Source: Antarcticibacterium arcticum (GTDB lineage Bacteria > Bacteroidota > Bacteroidia > Flavobacteriales > Flavobacteriaceae). From it: 64,000 nt of DNA. The stretch is from positions 3,162,001 to 3,226,000 of the forward strand of contig NZ_CP042476.1 in NCBI RefSeq assembly GCF_007993795.1, given 5' to 3'. The translations under genes and the position numbers were made by a program. Positions 9,055 through 16,482 of this stretch are shown piece by piece. Position 1 is the stretch's first letter, and every line of letters begins with the position of its first letter. Below the pieces are notes generated by a model. That model was not told where the DNA came from, did not search any database, and saw only the letters and a list, made by a program, of their open reading frames with translations.

Positions 9055-10488
9055 ATGGAGAATCAGGATAATTTAGGAAGCAATCCTCCTGCAAAGGAAT
9101 CAGAACTGGATTTTTCTAAGGCCCGCGGTATTTGGACCGGGATAAGAGAATTTGTTTCAGAACTATTAAATATCCAGGATGATACTGACAGGGAAACAAC
9201 AGTTGAGTCTATAAAAAAAGATATTTCCTTTAAAGGCCATAATGCCTGGATCCTTGTTTTTTCAATATTTGTGGCTTCAATTGGGTTAAACGTAAGCAGT
9301 GCGGCAGTTGTAATAGGTGCGATGTTGATCTCACCATTAATGGGGCCTATTGTAGGAGTTGGGCTTTCTGTTGCCATTAACGATGTAGATACCCTTAAAA
9401 AATCTTTTGTAAACCTGGGGGTAATGGTGGGGTTAAGCGTTTTAACTGCATTTATTTATTTTTGGATCTCCCCCGTCAAAGAACAAACACCAGAATTAAT
9501 TGCCCGTACATATCCTACAATCCTGGATGTTCTCGTCGCAATTTTTGGCGGTTTGGCCTTAATAGTTGCAAAGACCAAACGGGGTACAATTGCCAGTGTA
9601 ATATTTGGGGTTGCAATAGCGACTGCTCTTATGCCGCCGCTTTGTACTGTGGGTTATGGACTTGCTATTGGAAATTGGGCTTTTGCATTGGGAGCTTTAT
9701 ATCTTTTTTCTATTAATGCTGTTTTTATCGCTCTTTCTACTTTTGTGGTTTCAAAATTACTTGGGTTTCCTTTAGTGAAATACGCCAACAGTAAGAGAAG
9801 GAAACGCACAGCTCAATTGGCCTCCACAATTGCAATTATTGTAATTATTCCCAGCGTGATCCTATTTGTAAACCTGCTAAGAAAACAGGTGTTTGAAACC
9901 CGTGCCAATGAGTTTTTAACACAGGTAGTGCAATATTCAGGGGCTGAAAAATTAAGGTCCAGCCAGGATTATCAAACCCGGGAGATTGAGGTTTTTCTTA
10001 TAGGCGCGCAGGTCCCGGAAGCAACTATTGTAACCTGGCAATCTCAAATGCAGGAGATAGAAGTTTTAAAGGACGCTAAACTTATAGTGAGGCAGGGTGC
10101 TTCCCAGGCCGGAGATATGGCCACACTCTCGAGCCAGGTACGCACGGGAATTCTGGAAGATCTCTATGTGAAGAATCAGGAAGTGATAGAGAATAAAGAT
10201 GCACGTATTGAGCTACTGGAACGGGAATTATTAAAATTTAGAAGAGGCGATTTCTCGTTTGTAAATTTAAGCCGGGAGATTAAGGCTAATTATGAAAATG
10301 TTGAAAATCTTAGTTTTGCAACTATGATCTCTACCAATTTTGAAAAAATTGACACGATTCCCACATTTACAATTACCTGGAAAAATAATGTTCCTGCAAG
10401 AGTAAAAAGAGCAGATGCTGAAAAAATGCAGAAATGGTTAAATCTTAGACTCCAATTGGATACGCTTAATGTGAGATCTTTGAATTAA
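9055..10488 (+). CDS. DUF389 integral membrane protein
   Basis: 477 residues. A soluble N-terminus (about 1-60) precedes roughly six to seven hydrophobic segments between residues 65 and 280, in the pattern of the DUF389 family (VVIGAMLISPLMGPIVGVG; ATALMPPLCTVGYGLAIGNW). The C-terminal 190 residues are soluble, with a coiled-coil-like stretch near NQEVIENKDARIELLERELL. Function is not established. It starts three bases after manC. Its TAA stop at 10486-10488 overlaps the stop of the convergent transporter gene in a shared TTAA. Confidence 0.85.
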   Translation: MENQDNLGSNPPAKESELDFSKARGIWTGIREFVSELLNIQDDTDRETTVESIKKDISFKGHNAWILVFSIFVASIGLNVSSAAVVIGAMLISPLMGPIVGVGLSVAINDVDTLKKSFVNLGVMVGLSVLTAFIYFWISPVKEQTPELIARTYPTILDVLVAIFGGLALIVAKTKRGTIASVIFGVAIATALMPPLCTVGYGLAIGNWAFALGALYLFSINAVFIALSTFVVSKLLGFPLVKYANSKRRKRTAQLASTIAIIVIIPSVILFVNLLRKQVFETRANEFLTQVVQYSGAEKLRSSQDYQTREIEVFLIGAQVPEATIVTWQSQMQEIEVLKDAKLIVRQGASQAGDMATLSSQVRTGILEDLYVKNQEVIENKDARIELLERELLKFRRGDFSFVNLSREIKANYENVENLSFATMISTNFEKIDTIPTFTITWKNNVPARVKRADAEKMQKWLNLRLQLDTLNVRSLN

Positions 10489-11249
10489 AGGCCCTGGTTC
10501 TGCGCTTCACGTACTTTCTTGAAAAGATCTGATGAATAAACAAAATCTGTTACCGTTTGGTCATCTGTTTTAAAGATCTGGGATTTATCTCCTTTCCAGG
10601 CCACCTTACCATCTTTTAAGAATGCAATAGTTTCGCCTATTTCAAGGAGAGAGTTCATATCATGTGTTATAACTACTGTGGTAATATCATATTCTACCGT
10701 AAGTTCATGGATAAGGTTATCTATGATGGTGGCAGTATGCGGGTCCAAACCAGAGTTAGGCTCATCGCAAAATAAATACTTTGGCTTGTTCACAATAGCC
10801 CGGGCAATGGCTACCCGTTTTTGCATCCCTCCGCTTATTTCAGCAGGATATTTGAGAGCGGCATCTTCCAGGTTCACACGTTCAAGGACTTCGTGCACTC
10901 GCTTTATTAAATCCTTTCTTCTTTTTTTAGTAAACATCCTTAGAGGAAACATCACATTTTCCTCAACGGTCATAGAATCAAATAAAGCTCCCCCTTGGAA
11001 AAGCATTCCTATTTCCTGGCGAAGTTCCCTTTTTTGCTCGTCAGAAAAATCTACATAAGCAGTACCGTCATATTCTATGGTTCCCTGTTCAGGTGTAAAA
11101 AGTCCCAACATGCATTTCATTAACACGCTTTTTCCCGAACCCGACTGTCCAATCACAAGATTGGTTTTGCCGGTTTCAAAGAGCAGGTCAACCCCTTTCA
11201 GAATTTTTTCCTCGCCAAATCCTTTATGAAGATTTTTAATTTCTATCAT
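10485..11249 (-). CDS. MlaF-like ABC transporter ATP-binding protein
   Basis: 254 residues. It has Walker A GQSGSGKS (34-41), the signature SGGMQKR, Walker B YLFCDEP and the H-loop VVITHD. The family comprises the ATPases of MlaFEDB-type systems that move phospholipids between the envelope membranes. The frame extends 20 codons upstream, but that extension lies inside the permease gene and is not family-like; ATG at 11249 gives the standard MIEIKNL start and overlaps the permease stop by one base (TAATG), indicating translational coupling. No mlaD-like gene is adjacent. Confidence 0.88.
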   Translation of the reverse strand: MIEIKNLHKGFGEEKILKGVDLLFETGKTNLVIGQSGSGKSVLMKCMLGLFTPEQGTIEYDGTAYVDFSDEQKRELRQEIGMLFQGGALFDSMTVEENVMFPLRMFTKKRRKDLIKRVHEVLERVNLEDAALKYPAEISGGMQKRVAIARAIVNKPKYLFCDEPNSGLDPHTATIIDNLIHELTVEYDITTVVITHDMNSLLEIGETIAFLKDGKVAWKGDKSQIFKTDDQTVTDFVYSSDLFKKVREAQNQGL

Positions 11250-11986
11250 TAACCCAGTAATAATTGTGTTACTATATAATTTGTAATAATGATCACTACA
11301 CTGGTCCACACAAATGAGGTAGTACTTGCTTTTCCAACTTCAAGAGAACCTCCCGTCATATAATAACCATGATAAGATGGGACTGTAGCAAGAATAATAG
11401 CGAAAAGAAAGGTCTTAAAAAAAGCATAGAATAATTGATAACCCTGAAAATCCTCCTGCAGCCCTGATATAAAAGTATCAGACCCTACAAAACCACCTAA
11501 TACAGCAGAAGCATATGCGCCAAAAATTCCCAGGAACATAGAGATAGCAATAACAAAGGGATAGGTTAGCATCGCAATAATTTTTGGGAAGATCAGGTAA
11601 TTCAATGAATTAACTCCCATCACCTCCAGGGCGTCTATTTGTTCTGTAACCCGCATAGAACCAATACTGGAGGTAATAAAGGAACCTACTTTTCCTGCCA
11701 TGATAATAGAAATAAAAGTAGGAGAAAATTCCAGGATTATAGATTGTCTGGCCGCAAAGGCAATAAGGGTTTTTGGAATTAAAGGATTATTAAGGTTAAG
11801 TGCCGTTTGTAATGCCACAACCCCTCCTATAAAAAATGAAAGAAAAGCTACAATACCAAGTGACCCAATAATTAACTGGTCTATTTCTTTGAAGATTAGT
11901 TCTTTTAGTACAGTACGCTTGGTCATGCGTCCAAATACCCCCTTTAACATAATTACATATTCTCCAATAGAATGCAGGTAGCCCAT
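11249..11986 (-). CDS. MlaE-like ABC transporter permease
   Basis: 245 residues with five or six hydrophobic segments. It matches the MlaE/YrbE permease family: GGVVALQTALNL near the start, then FSPTFISIIMAGKVGSFIT followed by GSMRVTEQIDALEVMGVNSLNYLIFP, the coupling-helix region with the ATPase. Together with the coupled ATPase it would form the inner-membrane part of a lipid transporter; the substrate-binding MCE protein must be encoded elsewhere. Confidence 0.9.
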   Translation of the reverse strand: MGYLHSIGEYVIMLKGVFGRMTKRTVLKELIFKEIDQLIIGSLGIVAFLSFFIGGVVALQTALNLNNPLIPKTLIAFAARQSIILEFSPTFISIIMAGKVGSFITSSIGSMRVTEQIDALEVMGVNSLNYLIFPKIIAMLTYPFVIAISMFLGIFGAYASAVLGGFVGSDTFISGLQEDFQGYQLFYAFFKTFLFAIILATVPSYHGYYMTGGSLEVGKASTTSFVWTSVVIIITNYIVTQLLLG

Positions 11987-12070
11987 TAAGCGATTTTTGT
12001 AAAGCTAAAATAGTAATTTTTAGTCGGAAAGTATTTAACTAAGAATTAATCTTTAACCTCTCAAATTCCT

Positions 12071-12078
12071 TAATTTTG
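12071..12078 (+). promoter_or_regulatory. Candidate -7 element for the phosphatase gene
   Basis: TAATTTTG fits TAnnTTTG and lies 18 bases before the first ATG of the phosphatase gene. No TTTG is found at the expected distance upstream. A PHO-box-like repeat was not recognised. Confidence 0.35.
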
Positions 12079-12095
12079 CTATCTCTAAATATTAA

Positions 12096-13760
12096 ATGAT
12101 CATGAAAAATTTACCTGTTTTTTTAATCTTAATCTTTTCGTATTTTAATTTTCAGGCTCAAAATGTTGAGTTAACTGCACAAACCTCAGAAAAGCCAAAA
12201 TTGGTGGTTGGGATTGTAGTTGATCAAATGCGCTATGATTATATCACCCGCTTCTGGGAAAAATATGAGGATAACGGATTTAAAAGAATTATTTCTGAAG
12301 GATTTAATTTTAAAAACACCCATTTTAATTACGTTCCCACCTATACTGCTCCGGGACATGCCTCGGTTTTCACCGGTACAACTCCTCAAAATCACGGGAT
12401 CATAGGAAATGGATGGTATAATAAGTTTGAGAAAAAAGAGGTTTATAATGCAGGAGATGACAGTGTAGAATCCGTAGGAACGACTTCCGAGGCAGGGAAA
12501 ATGTCTCCTCACCGCATGCTCTCCACCACCGTGGCAGATGAAAACAGACTTTTCACCCAAATGAGGGGAAAAACAATAGGGATAGGATTGAAAGACAGGG
12601 GGGCAATTCTTCCTGCAGGCCACACTGCCAATGCAGCCTATTGGTTTCAGGGAAGGGATGAAGGGAAGTGGATAAGCAGCACCTATTATATGAAGGATCT
12701 TCCCAAATGGGTTAAAGATTTTAATAAATCAGGACAGGCAACCTCCTATATAAAAACCTGGAACACCCTTCATGATATAGAAACCTATATTGAAAGTGGT
12801 CCCGATAAAAATACATTTGAAGGCGGCTATAATGGTCAAACAACCTTTCCTTATGACCTCGCAGCCCTTGCCGGTCCCTCGGGGAAATTTGAATTGGTAA
12901 AGGTTTCTCCTTATGGAAATTCCCTTACTACAGATTTCGCAATTGCCGCAATTAATGCCGAAGAACTGGGACAGGATAATATTACAGATATTTTAACCCT
13001 AAGCTATTCCAGCCCCGATTATATTGGCCATAATTTTGGAGTGAATTCCAAAGAGATCCAGGATACCTACTTAAGGCTGGATATTGAACTTGCAAGATTA
13101 TTACAGCATTTGGATGAAAAAGTAGGAATAGGTAACTACACTATCTTCCTTACTTCAGATCATGGAGGGGGAGATGTACCTTCCTATATGAAATCTGTTA
13201 AGATTCCTTCGGGGTATTTTGATGAAAGCGGATTTAATGAAAAAATTCAAGCTCATGTGAGGGAAATTTTTGATGAAGAGGGGCTTATTGAAAGGATATA
13301 CGGTTACAATGTATTTTTTAACTATGATGCGTTAAGAGAAGCTGATATTAATGCACAGGAATTGGAAAATACTATTGCTCATTATATACTTCAATACCCC
13401 CAGGTGAGCAATGTATTTACCAGAACTCAATTGGAAAGTGGTTCTTTTACAACCGGGACGGCCGCACTTGTTCAAAACGGTTTTAATCAAAAACGTAGCG
13501 GTGATGTAATCATGGTTCTTAAACCTTCGGTAATTTCTTATTCTGAAACGGGTTCTACCCACGGTAGCGGATTTAGTTATGATACCCATGCACCGCTTCT
13601 ATTCTTCGGAAAAGGGATTCCCCGGGGGAGTTCTTATGAGCGGGCAGAGATCATTGATATTGCTCCAACAATTTCGGCATTGCTGGGAATTTCCAATCCC
13701 AATGCAGCTACAGGAAAACCTTTACGCGCAATTCTGGAAAGCAAATCTTCCAAAAATTAG
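12096..13760 (+). CDS. PafA-like alkaline phosphatase
   Basis: 554 residues with a Sec signal peptide ending near FQAQ; ATG at 12102 (MKN) is an equally good start. It belongs to the alkaline-phosphatase superfamily: metal ligand Asp43 in VVDQM, nucleophile Thr84 in PTYTAPGHAS, the TPQNHGIIGN Asn motif, a KDR motif (GLKDRGA), DYIGHNFG, TSDHGGG and a final THAPLLFFG His. The Thr nucleophile with the Lys-x-Arg pair is the PafA arrangement, a phosphate-insensitive monoesterase widespread in Bacteroidota. A periplasmic role in phosphate scavenging is likely. The gene stands alone and ends 13 bases from the convergent glycosyltransferase gene. Confidence 0.87.
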   Translation: MIMKNLPVFLILIFSYFNFQAQNVELTAQTSEKPKLVVGIVVDQMRYDYITRFWEKYEDNGFKRIISEGFNFKNTHFNYVPTYTAPGHASVFTGTTPQNHGIIGNGWYNKFEKKEVYNAGDDSVESVGTTSEAGKMSPHRMLSTTVADENRLFTQMRGKTIGIGLKDRGAILPAGHTANAAYWFQGRDEGKWISSTYYMKDLPKWVKDFNKSGQATSYIKTWNTLHDIETYIESGPDKNTFEGGYNGQTTFPYDLAALAGPSGKFELVKVSPYGNSLTTDFAIAAINAEELGQDNITDILTLSYSSPDYIGHNFGVNSKEIQDTYLRLDIELARLLQHLDEKVGIGNYTIFLTSDHGGGDVPSYMKSVKIPSGYFDESGFNEKIQAHVREIFDEEGLIERIYGYNVFFNYDALREADINAQELENTIAHYILQYPQVSNVFTRTQLESGSFTTGTAALVQNGFNQKRSGDVIMVLKPSVISYSETGSTHGSGFSYDTHAPLLFFGKGIPRGSSYERAEIIDIAPTISALLGISNPNAATGKPLRAILESKSSKN

Positions 13761-13773
13761 ATTAAGTAAAGGA

Positions 13774-14625
13774 TTAAAATAATTTGGCGAGCATTTTTTT
13801 GCGGCGCAATTTTCTTATAAAGCGGCCTTCTTCTTCTGAAACAAGAAAGGGCTGCTTTTCTTTTTTTGCTTTAAAATATCCGGTAATGTAATCTTTGAAG
13901 AGTTTGGGTTCCTTTTTAAGGAAGGCTAATTTTCCCGAAGCTATTGTTGTTATAATAAATCCGTATCTCAATCTATAAAATGCTTCTCCCTGTTTAAAAC
14001 CAGAAGATACAGTATAACTTGCCCCTGTGGGTTTTAAGTGTTTTACTAACAGGTTTGCATCGGTTTTTATCTGCCAACCATGGTATTGTGCCAGTAATTC
14101 ATCTACGGTGTCCCAACCCATATGAGGTTTTAATTTTCCAATTTGTATAAAACACTCCTTACGGTAAGCCTTTAATGCCCCACGAATATGATCTTTCCCG
14201 GTAAGACTTTCCGTTTCCCACTGTTGATCTTTTTTTATGGTACAAAAACCCCCGGCTATGCCAATACGCGATTCTTCTTTAAAATGCCCCATTATTGTTT
14301 CCAGGTAATTGGGAGGGAAAATTAGATCGGCATCAAATTTACAAATGAGATCAAAATTCTGGTCCAGGCAGGAGAGCCCCTTGTTGAAGGCATGTATCAC
14401 CTTGCTTCCCGGTGCATGAGTGGCGCTTTTCGAGGTAGTGTGAACAAGGCTTATAAATTCATATTTTTCAGCGAAGGAGGAGGCAATAGATGCTGTTTCA
14501 TCTGTAGAACTATCATTCACCACCACAATTTTCGCGGGAAGAAAGGTTTGATCAACCAATGATTGAAGGGTTTGGCTTATAAATTCAGCTTCATTATAAG
14601 CCGGAATAACAATATAGATCCTCAA
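13774..14625 (-). CDS. Family 2 glycosyltransferase
   Basis: 283 residues. The GT-A fold starts at YIVIPAYNEAEFI, with VVNDSSTDET and the metal-binding DAD in CKFDADLIFP. The C-terminal part lacks clear membrane helices, so this is a soluble or peripheral inverting glycosyltransferase. Sugar donor and acceptor are unknown. It is the last of three minus-strand genes after a ketoacyl synthase and a methyltransferase, suggesting a glycolipid or lipid-like product. Confidence 0.85.
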   Translation of the reverse strand: MRIYIVIPAYNEAEFISQTLQSLVDQTFLPAKIVVVNDSSTDETASIASSFAEKYEFISLVHTTSKSATHAPGSKVIHAFNKGLSCLDQNFDLICKFDADLIFPPNYLETIMGHFKEESRIGIAGGFCTIKKDQQWETESLTGKDHIRGALKAYRKECFIQIGKLKPHMGWDTVDELLAQYHGWQIKTDANLLVKHLKPTGASYTVSSGFKQGEAFYRLRYGFIITTIASGKLAFLKKEPKLFKDYITGYFKAKKEKQPFLVSEEEGRFIRKLRRKKMLAKLF

Positions 14626-14703
14626 GTTAAGGTGGGTTTTACGCTAAATTACGATAAACTTTTCAGGCGGTAAAAAGTAAAGGTATACGCCTGATGCAGG
14701 TTT

Positions 14704-15225
14704 TTATTTCCTTTCCGCATAAACTGCGTAATAGCGTGGGGTAAACCGGCGAAGTATTGGCCTCACGCCAATTTTATTAACGGGATTTGTCCATTTTTCC
14801 CTAGCCTTTATAGTCCAGCCTGCTTTTTCCAGTAACCAGTCAAATTGCCAGTCTTCAAATTCGTGGTAATGTCTGTCCCGTGGATCGGTAGCGCTTTTGT
14901 AAGCATTGGAAAACCATAATTTCAGTGGAACAGTAGCCACCAGTTTTTTGGCCTGTATTTCCTTTAATATATTATATGGAGCTACAAGGTGCTCAAAGAT
15001 CTCAAAAGCGGTTACAAGTTCATAATCGCTGCTTTGCACAGCACGAAAATCAATATCCAGATCTTCTCCTAGGGTATTGGTGACCTTATAACGATGATCT
15101 TCCATTATTTCTGAAAATGGGTTTCTTATACCCAGGTCCAGTACATTGGCAGGAGGGGGCGTTACATTTTGTAAGAATTCAAGGGTTTTTTTAAAGCGTT
15201 TTCCGGGAAACGTGTTTTCGTACAT
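14704..15225 (-). CDS. Class I SAM-dependent methyltransferase
   Basis: 173 residues. The glycine-poor motif I NVLDLGIRNPFSE and motif II-like TAFEIFEHLVAPYNIL are consistent with a small class I methyltransferase. It starts one base after the ketoacyl synthase stop, so the pair is tightly coupled. The substrate is unknown. The length is short for the fold but no frameshift is visible. Confidence 0.75.
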   Translation of the reverse strand: MYENTFPGKRFKKTLEFLQNVTPPPANVLDLGIRNPFSEIMEDHRYKVTNTLGEDLDIDFRAVQSSDYELVTAFEIFEHLVAPYNILKEIQAKKLVATVPLKLWFSNAYKSATDPRDRHYHEFEDWQFDWLLEKAGWTIKAREKWTNPVNKIGVRPILRRFTPRYYAVYAERK

Positions 15226-15226
15226 G

Positions 15227-16285
15227 CTAATATTGGTAAACTATAGCATTTATGTTCATTCCCGCACCTACGCTGGCAAACATGATGACGTCTCCTCTAT
15301 GCAACTCCTGGCCTTCTATTTTTCCCTTTATCACAAGATCCAATAAGGTAGGGACTGTAGCCACACTACTGTTGCCCAACTCCTGAATACTCATAGGCAT
15401 TACATTTGGGGGCATGGGAGTTTTATGCAATTTATAAAACCGGTGAATAATGGCATCATCCATTTTTTCATTGGCCTGGTGAATAAAGATCTTTTTTACA
15501 TCGCTAATGGTTTTTCCGCTGTTTTCCAGACAGGTCTTCATCGCGGCGGGCACTTCGGTCAAAGCAAATTCATAGATCTTACGGCCATTCATTTTAATGT
15601 AGCGGGTGTCATTTGCTGCTTCTGAATGATTGGAAGCGCCAAAATAAATATGATGTGCTTCCTGGTATGCAAAGGTAGCCGACTCATGGGCGAGGATTCC
15701 ACCTTCTTCGGAAGTAACTTCTAAAACAACGGCTCCAGATCCATCAGAAAATATCATAGAATCCCTGTCGTGTTTATCTACCACCCGGGAAAGGGCTTCG
15801 GCGCCGATAACAAGACATTTTTTAGCCATTCCCGCACGCATAAACGCTTGTGCCTGTATTACGGCTTCTATCCATCCCGGACATCCAAAAAGAACGTCAT
15901 ATCCTACACATTTAGGATTCTTAATACGCAAATTATGTTTTACACGGGTTGCCAGACTGGGCACACTATCACTTTGAATACTTCCGTTCTTTACATCACC
16001 GTAATTATGGGCTACAATGATATAATCCAGGGTTTCAGGATCTATACCTGAGTCCTCCAACGCATTTTGGGCTGCAACAGTTGCCATATCTGAAGTGCAA
16101 AGGTTTTCTTCCAAATACCTTCGTTCCTCAATTCCCGTAATAGCTTTAAATTTTTCTATAGTAACCTCATTGTTATGAGGAAAATGAGACCCATCATTAT
16201 TCCGGAATTCGTGCTTTAAAAAATCTGAATTTTTCCTTTTTAAGCCCGGGATAAAACTTCCAACTCCTGTGATCTTTATGCTCAT
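15227..16285 (-). CDS. Beta-ketoacyl-ACP synthase III family protein
   Basis: 352 residues with the thiolase fold of KAS III/FabH. The catalytic triad is visible: Cys135 in FGCPGW, His269 in FIHQAN and Asn305 in LGNSS. The C-terminus ASVGAGMNINAIVY carries the usual glycine-rich strand. FabH condenses acyl-CoA with malonyl-ACP; the sequence YDVLFGCPGWIEA and the long N-terminus differ from housekeeping FabH, so a specialised condensing step is more likely. It heads the methyltransferase-glycosyltransferase group. Confidence 0.85.
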   Translation of the reverse strand: MSIKITGVGSFIPGLKRKNSDFLKHEFRNNDGSHFPHNNEVTIEKFKAITGIEERRYLEENLCTSDMATVAAQNALEDSGIDPETLDYIIVAHNYGDVKNGSIQSDSVPSLATRVKHNLRIKNPKCVGYDVLFGCPGWIEAVIQAQAFMRAGMAKKCLVIGAEALSRVVDKHDRDSMIFSDGSGAVVLEVTSEEGGILAHESATFAYQEAHHIYFGASNHSEAANDTRYIKMNGRKIYEFALTEVPAAMKTCLENSGKTISDVKKIFIHQANEKMDDAIIHRFYKLHKTPMPPNVMPMSIQELGNSSVATVPTLLDLVIKGKIEGQELHRGDVIMFASVGAGMNINAIVYQY

Positions 16286-16440
16286 TGAATCAGCTTATTT
16301 TGTGAAATCGTTAACTAAATTAATAAAAAGCTTTCGAACTAAACTAAGAGAAAACTGTTTATTTTGGTTTATTAATGAATCAAAAAGAATTGACTCTTTT
16401 GAATGCGGTATCAATATTTTAAGCGCTTTAAAATAAGAAA

Positions 16441-16476
16441 ATAGCAAAGGCCTGCGATGGTGCAGGCCTTTGCTAT
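16441..16476 (-). terminator. Intrinsic terminator of gcvP
   Basis: A perfect 15-pair stem, arms 16441-16455 and 16462-16476, with a six-base loop. On the minus strand it is followed by a T-rich run (complement of 16430-16440). It begins seven bases after the gcvP stop codon. Confidence 0.9.
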
Positions 16477-16482
16477 TAATGC

